In this document: one piece after another, positions 1 through 10,722 of the stretch
How the letters are laid out: the number at the start of each line of letters is the position of its first letter
Numbering within the stretch: position 1 is the first letter of the stretch
Assembly: GCA_907163375.1 (NCBI GenBank)
Contig: CAJQUW010007737.1
Coordinates: 372,001-436,000, forward strand
Direction: 5' to 3'
Length of the DNA: 64,000 nt
Source: Prostheceraeus crozeri
Lineage: Eukaryota; Platyhelminthes; Polycladida; Euryleptidae
Notes under the pieces: generated by a model
The model's input: only the letters and a program-made list of their open reading frames with translations
The model's database searches: none
What the model was told of the DNA's origin: nothing
Made by a program: the position numbers and the translations under genes

Positions 1-2500
1 TCCACCGAGTACCGGTGCCTCAATAATTGACATTCCTCATGTCTACATTTCATTTGATGACTAGCATCAGTCAACACCTTCACTCATGCTTGTAGGAAAC
101 CTCAATTAAGGAGAGGTGTGTGATGCTCCACTCACAGGAGAAATCAGGGACGCGCGTGTAGGCTACATGGGAATAAAAAGGCAAAATCGCCAAAATCACG
201 GTGGGAGGGGAGCTCGCCATCTCTTGCCTGAAACCCATGGATTGCATCGTCGGGCAAGGTGAATTCGTAGACGTCCACCAAAATGAATACGATTTAACAC
301 AGCAGTCAACTCGTGGAGTTCAGAGAATGGTACACAAGAAACTCTAGGCCTCCTGACACTAGGTCCATGCATACACGTGAGGTAAATTTAAGTCTAGAGA
401 AAAGTGTGTAGTTATCAAGTTGAACATTATTTATAGTATTTTCATGCAGCATCTCCACATCTACACTGATTGTCGGCTACACTATTAAAAGAAACCGATT
501 TATCGCCGCTCTGACGATTTAACTTTTGAAACAGGTATCAATTGCATTGTTGCTGACATAAAGCTGTTGCACACGAGTGGGGTCGCAGCTCCACCTCCAC
601 CAGGTTAAAAAACCACAGTAATTGCCGCTATTCCTCAATACAAATAAAGTTCACTCCATCGCTAAAGAATGAGAAGTGGATGACTTGCAATTCCGTACCT
701 GTATGCCTTGCATTGGACAGTAACCCGTGGGGAAAGAGTGGTTTAATAACTACAATGATTTCGAAAATGAGAAATTACATCTTGTGTGACTCATGTTTAC
801 CGAAATTAATGACAGCATTAATGTTGAATGGAATTCCGAAATTCAATAACACTTCCATGCACTCAGAACAACTTTATACTCTGAATGCATCTCTTCCTAA
901 CAACTCGGACCTTTCACTCTTAAAAAAGTTTCTTTATCAGATAGCGCATTACATCTTTTGATGTTGTTTAATGTTTATAATAGGTGCCGTCGTTTCTGAA
1001 ACATAATGCACGACATTTTTATCAAGTAAATATTTCTGAAAGGTTTATTACGCACATCAACTTGTGATCACAAATACCAACAGAACACAACCAACTATTC
1101 ATTATCTTATTGAATAGGCACATGTTAGAGTCAAAAGACGGAGTCACAATGGGACTCCTGATTGGTCTATCGGCCTGTATAAAATTGATAGTTGCAATAA
1201 ACCTCCAGCACAAATTCTAAATCCGGGCCGGACAGCTGTGATGCATCCTTTTCTTGCCGTCCAGCTTCCATCGGGTTAAAACTTAAGATGCGAACAATTG
1301 ACTGGTCAAACTGTAGCTATGTTGTTAAATGAAGACAAAGGAAGCAAAGGAATAAGATTTAGACAACTTTTCAAATGATTAAAAGAAAAATGATTGATGT
1401 GGAAGAGAATCGACTACAATTTTGACATACTTTACAAGGAGAGCTCTCTGCTTCTGATGTTCCAAGAGACCGAAATTTAACTAAGCTAATAAAACAATTG
1501 CCATCATCAAAATGATTGAATAACCAAGTCCTCTTCACAACAGTGACATGCTTTAGTCGGTTTTTTCACTGATCAACTGATCGGAAATGAGAATCAATAA
1601 TAAACGCTTAATTTCTAACAATGCGTTATATTGATCGCACGTTGGTCATATCAAATAGCACCTTCATAAAAAATCTACATCAATCATCATCATCATCAAA
1701 AAATCATCATCAAAATCTACCTTCAAAATCGCGAATGAATTAGTCCAAATGGATCTGACCCTTTTCTATCATTTCTGGATGACATGCTTCACACGTAGAA
1801 GCCGAATGTCAGCGTACTATACATGTGCATGCCGTTGTGATTGAAAATTCAGCACCAGCTGCAGATCCCCTAATTTTGAAAATATCATCATTTATGTTCA
1901 ATCAATTTGTTTAGGATGTTTAAACAATTCTTCGCACAGTCTATTCAAACGATGTTATTCTCAAAATGTGAGAGATTGATCATACCAATCGTTCAAAACA
2001 GAGCATAAAGTTGCTTAATTAAGTCGATTTTATATTCTTTCTTGCGAATTCATGCACCATGTTTTCCATAGCGCTATTTAGAGACATAAATATCCTGATG
2101 TGTTTCTTGTAAATCAGAGCTTTGCTGCTCAATTCAATTATCTTGATGTTGACATTCATTACTGCGAACATCCTCTAATAGCAATGGGAAAGTTCTGTTA
2201 CTGCCTATTTTTCCTATAAAGCATTTGAAAGAAACAACCCGTATCATGCCCTTAGCTAACCCTGATGTGTGAAATGCCCTGAGGCAGCCCTGACCTAACC
2301 CAAGCCCTTAGCCAACCCGAAGCTACCCCTGATTCAGAAAAAGCTGTAATTGCTAAAAAATTGAGCTTTTAAGCAATTTTCTGGAGAAATCATGCAGCGA
2401 TCAGTGCTTCCAACCAGAAAAGATAAAAAGTATGGTTGCCCAAAAATACCCCTGATACCCTTAAGGGCCCCTTACCGGACCCTGAGAAGATTTAGCAGCG
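1..2500. other. No gene recognised; AT-rich intergenic sequence
   Basis: Only short open frames without recognisable domains occur here. A short ATC-rich stretch lies near 1680-1710, and a CCCTGA/CTAACCC-rich patch near 2250-2340 has loosely repeated wording. Nothing supports a gene, RNA gene or intact element. Confidence 0.6.
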
Positions 2501-2539
2501 GGTCATGCCTGCAGCTCACTCTACTCCTCTTTAAACAAG

Positions 2540-4078
2540 CCGTACCAGCCTACCACTCAACGCATCTACAGCGTCTCCGGACATGACCACCTCGTTCTTA
2601 GAGAGGCTAAAGTCCACGTCACTGACACTACCCGAGCCATCGCCTACCAAACCCACCTCAACTTGATCATCACGGAGCGTGGACCGACAGTATACTTGGA
2701 TTGGACGGAATACGGGATCTTATTTAAGTACAACCTCGCGCTGATACTGTCTCTGACTCCACAGTCGCTGTCTCCGAACCTAACTCACCTCATCCACAAG
2801 TGCGCCAGGAACCAAGGAGGAATGAAGGTTGAACCTGTCACGCTAGAAGTCACTTGCGAACCGATCTTCCGCAAGGCTCGTCCGATACCCTTCGGACTTC
2901 GAGACGCAGTTCGACAAAACATCAAGGACTTAGCCGACAAGGGAATCCTTCGACCGGTACAGTCGAGCTCCTGGGCCACCCCCATTGTCACGCCTCTCAA
3001 GAATGATGGACAGGTGCGCATCTGTGGAGACTACAGGGTTACGGTAAACCCATACAACAAACTGCAACAACCTTTAGCAAACTGCGAACACAACCCTCAA
3101 AGTGGAAGACATGTTCCAAGGACTTACCGGGTCCAAGGTGTTCTCCAAGGTGGATACCCGGAGGTATTCTTGACCACCAGTGCAACAGCAGACTTCACTC
3201 TGTGGGCTTTGAGAAGATTTTTCGCAAGGGAAGGTGTTCCACAAGTAATGGTTAGCGACAACGGCACCCAGTTCACGTCGGAGACACTTCAAACTTGGCT
3301 AAAGTCAATAGGCTGTCACTCTGTCTTCACCGCACCAAGGCACCCTCAGTCGAACGGTTTGGCTGAGAACATGGTCAGGAGCCTGAAGACTGCAGTGCAA
3401 GCACAAGCTCCTGAGACATTGAGCGACCTCTGGAAAGCGGTGGACACGTTTCTTCTGCAGTACCGCAATGCTAGACACGCGACTACAGGGAAGACTCCAT
3501 CATCCTTACTTCACGGGAGAACAGCTCGCACATGCGCCAATGTCGACACGACCGATGTCACTTTCTTTCGTGGCAACGACAACCGTCTCACAAGAGGAAT
3601 TTTGCTGAACGGAATCGGAAGTCGAATGTGCAACATCCTCGACCAGTCTGACGGAAGTCTTCATCGGCGTCACATTGACCAGATCTCCGTGACTGTCCCT
3701 GTGTCAAGTTCGTCTCCTCCACAGCATTTACCGCAAGGTCCAACGCCTCATCAGCTAGCGCCTCAGTCACCGTCTCAACAGCCTTATCCTCAGCCTCACT
3801 CGTCTTCACCTCAGCCTCCAAAGTCTCCTGACTACGTTGCAACCACTCCAACGCGTTCTGACCTTCCTCAACGACACGTTCCTGCAACTCCTCCTCGTCT
3901 CGAGCTTCCTGCTTCTCTTCCTCGACCTGTACCTGACACTTTACTTCCTAGCTCCTCTCACCACCGCTCTGTTCGTCTTTCCAGCACGTTAGACACACGG
4001 GGTTCACCCCAGCACACACGGCGCAGTTCGCGATCCCGAAGGCCACCCGTCTGGTCCTCCGACTACCAAACCAGCTGA
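2540..4078 (+). pseudogene. Ty3/gypsy LTR-retrotransposon pol remnant (protease-RT linker, RT start, integrase), internally deleted
   Basis: This is the polyprotein remnant of a Ty3/gypsy element. The open frame can be followed from about 2540 (YSVSGHDHLVLREAKV, like the protease-to-RT region) into the N-terminal reverse transcriptase: ARPIPFGLRD, WATPIVTPLKNDGQVRICGD and YRVTVNP, ending near 3077. A neighbouring frame then continues RT as KVEDMFQGLTGSKVFSKVD (about 3093-3150), so there is a frameshift near 3080-3095. At about 3175 the sequence jumps into the integrase core: FFAREGVPQVMVSDNGTQFT holds the second catalytic Asp, and NGLAENMVRSLK holds the Glu. The RT YxDD box, RNase H and the first integrase Asp are missing. 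The C-terminus is Pro/Ser/Gln-rich and ends in the basic RRSSRSRRPPVWSSDY tail typical of the family. The 2663 start is only an alternative codon inside a longer frame. The copy is dead; the family call is secure. Confidence 0.85.
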
Positions 4079-4150
4079 GTCCATCTTCGAGCCCTGAAAT
4101 TCAAAGGTCGTGCGGAGAAGTCAAAGGTGTTCCTTTCTGCGACATCAATC

Positions 4151-4190
4151 TGAAGAAGGAGGAACTGTGACAGTCGCACTTGTGCTCGCT
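4151..4190 (+). other. Possible polypurine tract and 3' LTR start of the gypsy element
   Basis: About 75 bases after the pol stop there is a purine run (GAAGAAGGAGGAA) followed by TGTGACAG at 4166. This is the usual order of a polypurine tract and the TG start of a 3' LTR. No second LTR copy was found in the window, so the boundary is inferred and the LTR end is unknown. Confidence 0.35.
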
Positions 4191-6470
4191 AATGAGAGCT
4201 ACTTCTGCAACGCGTGCTTTGAGAAAATGCTGATGAGTAAAAGAGAGACGAATCCAAAGATATAAGAGGAATCTGCATTATTTGCCACCATTGTAGACAT
4301 TGGTTGGGATATGAATGCGTACATTCTAGACTAACACTCACGTGATTGATATTAAAAACTGCTTGTGCATGCGATATCTGCATCTTTCGACCCAGTAAAT
4401 ACGGCTAGAACATTCATGGCTCTTCTCCGACAATGCACAGCATTTCTGCAGGGATCAAATTATGCCGAACGGTGTTTCTGATGCGACGCATTCATGATTG
4501 TACGCCTGCAATGCATTTGGTTTAGCAATGTGCTTCACTGCCATGAGTATCAACAAAATGCCAGTGTAATTTTGATCATTGAGACTTAGCAGACTATCAA
4601 TAGCTACTCGTTGCTCATGAGAAATCTAGCCTGAACTTGACCGGTTTATCACCAGATCTAATGTACTAGCTAGACATTAAATTAGATGTATCGATATTAG
4701 TGAACTTGACTAAACATGTCTGGATACCTCATGTGATCTGGCGATGAACGGGTGAAGTTGAGGATGGATTTCACATGCACATCAGTGGACAACTAGCCAC
4801 ACAGGTTTGCCTTTTCATAGACCGACCTATAGACATGGACCCAAAAGCTCATAATTGATTGGGCTACTCAATGAGAAGAAAGCATGCAACTTTTAAAAAC
4901 AGGTATAATGTAATAAGTTTACAACAAAGCGAATATGCTAAAAATGCTAGAAGTCATATTAAAAGAGAAAAGTCACGTCAGTTTCTGCTCGCTAAAGGTT
5001 TCTTTTTTTTCTTAGGTGAATGTTTCGCCGTTTCTGGTTCCTGAAATGAGAGATTATATTAGTTGGGATATGCATGCAGTGCAGCTCATTCAAAAGATGA
5101 AACAATCATTTGAAAATGTAAAACAGCAGAAGGAACATCAATTATTTTATGAATGTCTTGACTATAAGGCAGGGCATGGTATGTAAATAAGGCTTAGCAA
5201 TATCAAGGTCCACTTGCAATTTCTCAAATAAAATTATAAGGCTCTACCATAATACGCTCTACATAATATGAAAATGTAATGTGATTGATCTATTTATTCA
5301 AAATCAAAATAAATTTTTTGAGGTCCGTTGATCCAAAAACAGCTTTCCCTTGTATGCTATTGAAGTCGTTCAAAATACGGCAGCTTGAAATTGATCTTTG
5401 TGCGGAATAAATAAATGCTACTTAGTGCTTGGGTTGATACTGAGTAACATGCTTGCTGTACTGCTTAAGAAAATTGAGATGCGTTTCACAAGCTTCTTCC
5501 CCGCTGTGGTTGTCAAAAGGGTGTAATGTTTATCGCCCACAACGCATTTATCCGCAGTGTAATGACATATGCATTCACGTGTTTTTGTAATGCATCTGAT
5601 TACTTGCTGCATGACACTTCGCATTGAAAGAATAGTTTTCCAGATAATTGGTTCTTCTCTTGATGAGAAGGAATCCGTTTTGGATTCTACCAACAAAATG
5701 TTTGAAATTGCTTCGTTCCATTGAAAAATATGACACTCAACACTTTGGACGCTGTTCAATGTATGACCTATTCAAAATATGTCAATGAGATCGGCTGGTG
5801 CACTTCAACCACCTGGAATATCCTCCTAGTGATTTCTGCAACAACAGTAAGTGACTTGAAAAACAGCTTCTCATAGCCTTCTTTTAAAAGAGAGAGAGAT
5901 TTCGGATGAAGGGAGACCAATACCTAATCTGACCGCTCAACACAGACTAAGAAACAATGTGTCTTCACTATAGAACACTCAACACACCCGTGAATGTGTG
6001 GCTGCGAGAAATTGAGTGACTTTTGTTATCGATGTATGCTGCTCAGTACTAATAAGTCACCTATCTACACTACAACCGGATAATCTACAAAAATTCCATC
6101 ATGTACTGAACTTAGAATTGCGTATTTATAACTTGAACTGATCAAACTCTTCAATTTTTCTTCCGTTTTTTCCATGTCCGTGACACACTAAACATTTTAG
6201 CTGCATGGAAGACAGTTTCAAGCAGGCTAACACATGATGCTACCTATCAGGTCAGATGGCTGCGCAAAGTAAAATTTTTGGGAACTATTGAAGGCAAAAA
6301 TGAATCAGACCAATGTCATTTTCATATCACGCTACTCGAGGTTGAGAGGCAAACTAGGAGATATGTTGCTAGATGAAAACTTACGACAATGTTGACAACA
6401 AAGGTCTGTCGCAGTATATTGAATTTCTAAAGAGAGGGACAACTATTAAGTCAATAAAAGACACCAACAC
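4190..6470. other. No gene recognised
   Basis: Part of the left end may be LTR sequence of the gypsy remnant. A 113-codon open frame on the minus strand at 5418-5759 has no recognisable motif, signal peptide or codon-use support. I see no RNA gene or element end. Confidence 0.5.
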
Positions 6471-6473
6471 CAT

Positions 6474-6550
6474 TGATTCCCCCGACCTAGGAATCGAATC
6501 AAGTCCTCGGAGGAGACGAGCTCGCACCTTCTTCACTAGGCCACGCTGAA
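6474..6550 (-). repeat. tRNA-derived SINE head
   Basis: Read on the minus strand, this has a pol III box A-like stretch (TGGCCTAGTGAAGAAGG, plus-strand 6527-6543). About 30 bases on there is a box B (GATTCGATTCCTAGG, 6486-6500). The spacing matches a tRNA, but the acceptor stem does not close, so it is a SINE head rather than a working tRNA gene. The SINE body would lie to lower coordinates. Confidence 0.65.
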
Positions 6551-6559
6551 GGTTTCGTC

Positions 6560-7690
6560 AGAACCTAACTCTAATCTTTGTGGCTACGGTAGCCGGTAAA
6601 TCTTCTTCCGAAAAGGGTGAATGAAACCATTATAGTGAATAAATGCGAGGGTTATGCTTCATGGAATAAATCAATTTCAATAAAACTAACAACCTGAGGT
6701 TGTATTGTAGTAGTCAACATCGAGGAAACGCCTCCTTACACAACTGATTTTGTGCAAAATGTCGCTGACCTATAAAAACACCTAAAAGATTAAAAGTATT
6801 GATAAGCTACACGCAAACATCATTGTTTTACTTAAAATCAACTTTCCCAATATTTTGATATCGATTTAAGCAGGTAAACTAAGAATTTGTAAAATGGATT
6901 CACTGGATTCCCTAAGGTCTCAGAGGAGATGAAAAAGCTCAGGTGTCTGGGGATTAAATATTCGTAAGTCAACTCTGTTTAAATGTTGCGAAATATCAAC
7001 CATCGAACACCGAAAAACACTGGAATACATTATCTTTGCAAATTAATCCGCTAGACAGAATAACAGCGTTCTTACTTTTGGATTGCCTGGTTCAGGAAGG
7101 ACGTTCTCGGAGGCTGGAGAGGATGGTCTAGAGGACCCCTGTGTACACACTGAACCCTATAAAAAGAAAAAATCTGATCACTTAAGTCTTATACATGTTC
7201 ATTATAGAGGAAAACAACAACAATAAAACTTCTTGAAACGCATCGTAACGTGGAGTTAAAATCGCAATTAGTCAAATCTAAGGTCTTATGCAGGCAAGTC
7301 TCACGGAAAATAATGATAATAATTTGCTATAATCGACGTCAAGCTTCGAAACGAATGGTTTAGAAATGACGTATCGAGATAGCAACTGTCTGTTTTTTAG
7401 TTGAACTAACGAATACTTTCATTCATTTTGTTTTATTTATCCGAAGTCACTGAAAAAATGAAGCTTTAACGACACTACCACCCCTCCGGGAGCTTGGACG
7501 GAACTCACAACGAGATCACCAGACAACAATGCCACGGCATCCATTGATTACTTTAACTCAATCAAACATGAAATTGAGAACATGGAATATGAACCATCCT
7601 GAAATACCTGACTGAATGAATTATAGTCAGGCCTAGAATTAGATAATCGCTAATCTGGACCTATTGATCCCAGTCACGAGACCTCGGTAA
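6560..7690. other. No gene recognised
   Basis: AT-rich sequence without a convincing open frame, RNA gene or repeat terminus. The stretch after 7440 may be further decayed sequence of the non-LTR element that becomes recognisable at 7735. Confidence 0.5.
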
Positions 7691-7734
7691 TCAGTCACAT
7701 TCATGAATTTGATTATTATAGCTAATCTAACCGC

Positions 7735-8415
7735 CAATCTACACGGTCTGAGAATAGACACCACAAAAACAAAGTGCATGTTTAACAACTGATGTAGACG
7801 GTCGAAAATAAAAATAAATGGAAAAGAGATCGAGGAAACCGAAGACTACATATATCTCGGACAGCGATTCAACCTCAAAAAAAGGAACGAAGAGAAGGAA
7901 GTATCGAGGAGGATAGGTATAGCGTGGGACGCTTTCAACAAACATCGAGACATTTTCACCAGCTGTCTGCCTATCTCTGAAGCGGAAGGTACTCGAGTCA
8001 TATGCAATACCAGCAGTAATCTACGGTGCCGAAACTTGGACAATGACAAAGAAGACGGAACAGAAGATCAAAGCTAAACAAATGAAGATGGAAAGAAGAA
8101 GTTTGAAGATAGGCAGGAAGACGAACGAATGGGTGCGAAGAATGACAAAGGCCAGGGACGCACTACAAAAGGTGAAGGCAAGAAAGTGGCAGTGGGCAGG
8201 ACACATTGCCCGAACGGAAGACAGTAAAATGGACCCAAAGAGACCATGGGAAGGAAAACGAAGAAGAGGAAGACCGCTAAGAAAGTGCCATGAAGAAACT
8301 GTGCTGTTCTGCAACACAATTAACTGGCCACAATTAGCTCGAGACAGAAGGTGGTGGAATACTGAGGCCTTCGCCCTGCAGTGGGCAGATATGGGCTAAT
8401 GATGATGATGATGAA
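7735..8415 (+). mobile_element. 5'-truncated non-LTR retrotransposon (RT C-terminal part) with (ATG)n tail
   Basis: This is the 3' end of a non-LTR retrotransposon of the endonuclease-RT type. Three frames give successive parts of the RT thumb and C-terminal region: KIKINGKEIEETEDYIYLGQ (about 7807-7866), RRIGIAWDAFNKHRDIFTS, then from 8043 an open frame with KVKARKWQWAGHIARTED, KRRRGRPLRKC and ARDRRWW, ending at 8399. At least two frameshifts and one stop separate them, so it is inactive. Just after the stop comes a short ATGATGATGATG tail instead of poly(A), as in RTE-like elements. The 5' end is lost by truncation. Confidence 0.85.
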
Positions 8416-8419
8416 CCAC

Positions 8420-9255
8420 CAATGGTGTCACCAAGTGTTCCAGAGAAAGCAAAAATACTTATCGTTCATGAACTAATTATAAAAATCTTGATGAAAAGAA
8501 CAAATAATTATACATGTATAACATAGTAACGCATCAATTTCTGTGAAGATAGCTGACTTACTTTTGAATTTCTATCCTGATCTTTAGTCGAGACACTTCC
8601 ATTGGAGTCCTAAAGGTCGATAAAATAATTACTTCCCTTATAACTGCGCATGGAAAAACGTGCTTATGTAACAATCCTGTTTCTACAGAACAGGTTAAAA
8701 TTTTCGAAAATGATGTGAGACCGAAACTATCATGCAAACATTCGTACGGACACTGAAGTGACTTATTTTCTAAGTATGCTTTACTCAGTGTAGGAGCCGA
8801 TCATTCTTTTAATTTGATGAATTGATAGAAAATACCACTCAAGTACTTGTAAAACATGTCTGATAAAATCAATTTACCACTATCTTGATTGATCTTTTTT
8901 CCTTTTCTTCCGGGGTATCTGGATATAGATAAAACAGGATGTGTTTCTCTTGGTAGCGTCAGCTTCACACAAAGGTGAACACATATAAAGATGCACTGAT
9001 AGCTGTGTAATCAGAAGTCCACGTTGTTCATAATTACAAGTGTTGACAGACGTTATCATTACATACCTGAGTATCAGACCTACCATTCTACCCGTTGATC
9101 TGCTTCACAACAGCACAAGTCTGCTACTAGGTAGACGATACGATGCATGGGACTCATTGGTCTTGTTGAAATAAAAAATGAGCCTAGGTTGAATGGGGTT
9201 AATCAGGATAAAATCCGGAGATAATCGCAATCTATCAATCCTTGCAAGGTCGAGA
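8420..9255. other. No gene recognised
   Basis: AT-rich sequence following the retroelement tail. Open frames are short and without motifs. Confidence 0.5.
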
Positions 9256-9257
9256 CC

Positions 9258-9475
9258 TTGCTAGGGAATTTGCCAGATTTTGGACATAGCGCTAGGGTAG
9301 TGCTAGGCTAGCACTAGGATAGTTGTTATCTTTGTTAATACGACAGCCTAGCGCTAGGTCTCAGACATAGTGCTGGCCTAGCGCTACCCTCTTGCTACCT
9401 TTACTAATACGGAAGTTGCTGCTAGGCTAGCACTAGGGTAGTGCTAGGCTAGTGCTATCTCTATTAATACGGCCC
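9258..9475. repeat. TAGCGCTA-rich tandem/inverted repeat block
   Basis: Three diverged units of roughly 65 bp each end in a TTAATACG or CTAATACGG phrase (near 9337, 9405 and 9465). Inside them GCTAGGCTAGCACTAGG, TAGCGCTAGG and their complements recur. Many of these words are themselves palindromic, so the block can fold locally. It matches no element class I know. Confidence 0.7.
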
Positions 9476-9479
9476 CAGA

Positions 9480-10522
9480 GCATTCATGAAGTGAACATTT
9501 TTTTTAAAAATTTACAGAATTACTAATTAACAACAAGTAAGAAATTGTCTTTGCGGATTATAAGGATATGAGAAGTTTGATGCTTATCTCTAATCCAACA
9601 ACTCTTTACATTGCATATCAACAACAAATAGGCCTACATAAATTTCATTCACAGATATCGCAACCCACGACTTTTGACTAGGTCTACAGAGCTGATATTT
9701 CGAATGTCAAACTGATAAGTTTAGATAATCCATATGTATCTGTTTTACTAAGCTGTGCACACAAACTTTTCTGAGTGTGTTGGTGACTTATGAATTTATA
9801 ACCCACATGTATTTTGTATTTATTGTATTTTGATATGAGTATGCTGCATCAATGATATATACCGTGCTTGAAAAAATATAGATTAATCTGTATTAGTAAT
9901 TTGTAAACTAGAAATGCTTTTCGAAAATCTCCGATAACACCAGGGAGGAATGACACCAAAATTGTAGATCAATCCTCCAGAAAGAAATCAGAGATTGTAT
10001 TGTGGTGGATCCTTTTTACTCTGAAAGCATGGAGATTACCTTGCCATGATATTAGCTTTTTCGTGTCAATTCAAATTCTTCGCCATCATCACAACAGCTG
10101 TAACATTCACTAAACCGCTTCAATAAATATTCGAAACATACTATCATATACATGTAATCACAATGTTGACTTTTCAAAGGAGCATCGCTTCAAAATACAT
10201 GTCTTCAAAACAAAGACGGAATATGAAATATCCGTCTTAGGATCCTTATGATATATTTCTTGTAGGCTATGTAGATGATTTTAAGACTCAAATATCGACA
10301 GGCATCATGAACAAGAGTGCGTTCAATTTATCGGGAAATAAACAAATAAAATATTCGAAATCACGCCGTTTGTTGTCCATAAAGCTGCACATGTAATTTA
10401 TAAATGAGCTAATATTGAGATAGTAATCACGCCAAGGGTGGGGTTTTTCGCTATTAATGCAAGTGAATCAATGGGGAAGTCCAGTCCGGCCTAACTTGAA
10501 AATGTCAAGTCAGCACTCCTAA
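9480..10522. other. Downstream flank of the kinesin-5 gene, probably containing its 3' UTR
   Basis: No open frame is convincing. The minus-strand kinesin stop lies at 10523, so its 3' UTR must run into this interval, but no canonical minus-strand AATAAA occurs within 500 bases. A TATAAA-type variant is near 10398 and the first AATAAA is near 9815. The 3' end therefore cannot be placed. The sequence at 9918-9965 resembles 24485-24530 (see findings). Confidence 0.45.
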
Positions 10523-10722
10523 TTAAAATTGAAGCTCCCTCACCATGACGCCGTTCACACTTACAATTCCGGAGCTGTGACGCCGCCGGTCTTCATTGAG
10601 TTGACATGAAGCTTCCACCTCCTCTCTGTCCAAGCGAGCTCTGAATTCCTGTAATCTTGACATTGGTGATGTATGTGACAGAGTACGGGGATAGAGAAAT
10701 TCTCGCCGTGCGGGGGTTCTTC
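10523..10722 (-). CDS. KIF11: Kinesin-5 terminal coding exon 11 (BimC box)
   Basis: Completes Gly912 and encodes residues 913-977 and the stop. [14 protein letters not shown] is the BimC box that targets kinesin-5 to spindles when its Thr is phosphorylated by CDK1. Acceptor ATTTTCAG|GA. It is separated from exon 10 by a 2.7-kb intron that hosts the antisense Tg1 gene. Confidence 0.92.

Noticed and set aside
5418..5759. 113-codon minus-strand open frame
   Set aside because: No domain, signal peptide, transcription signals or splice partners; expected by chance in this length of sequence.
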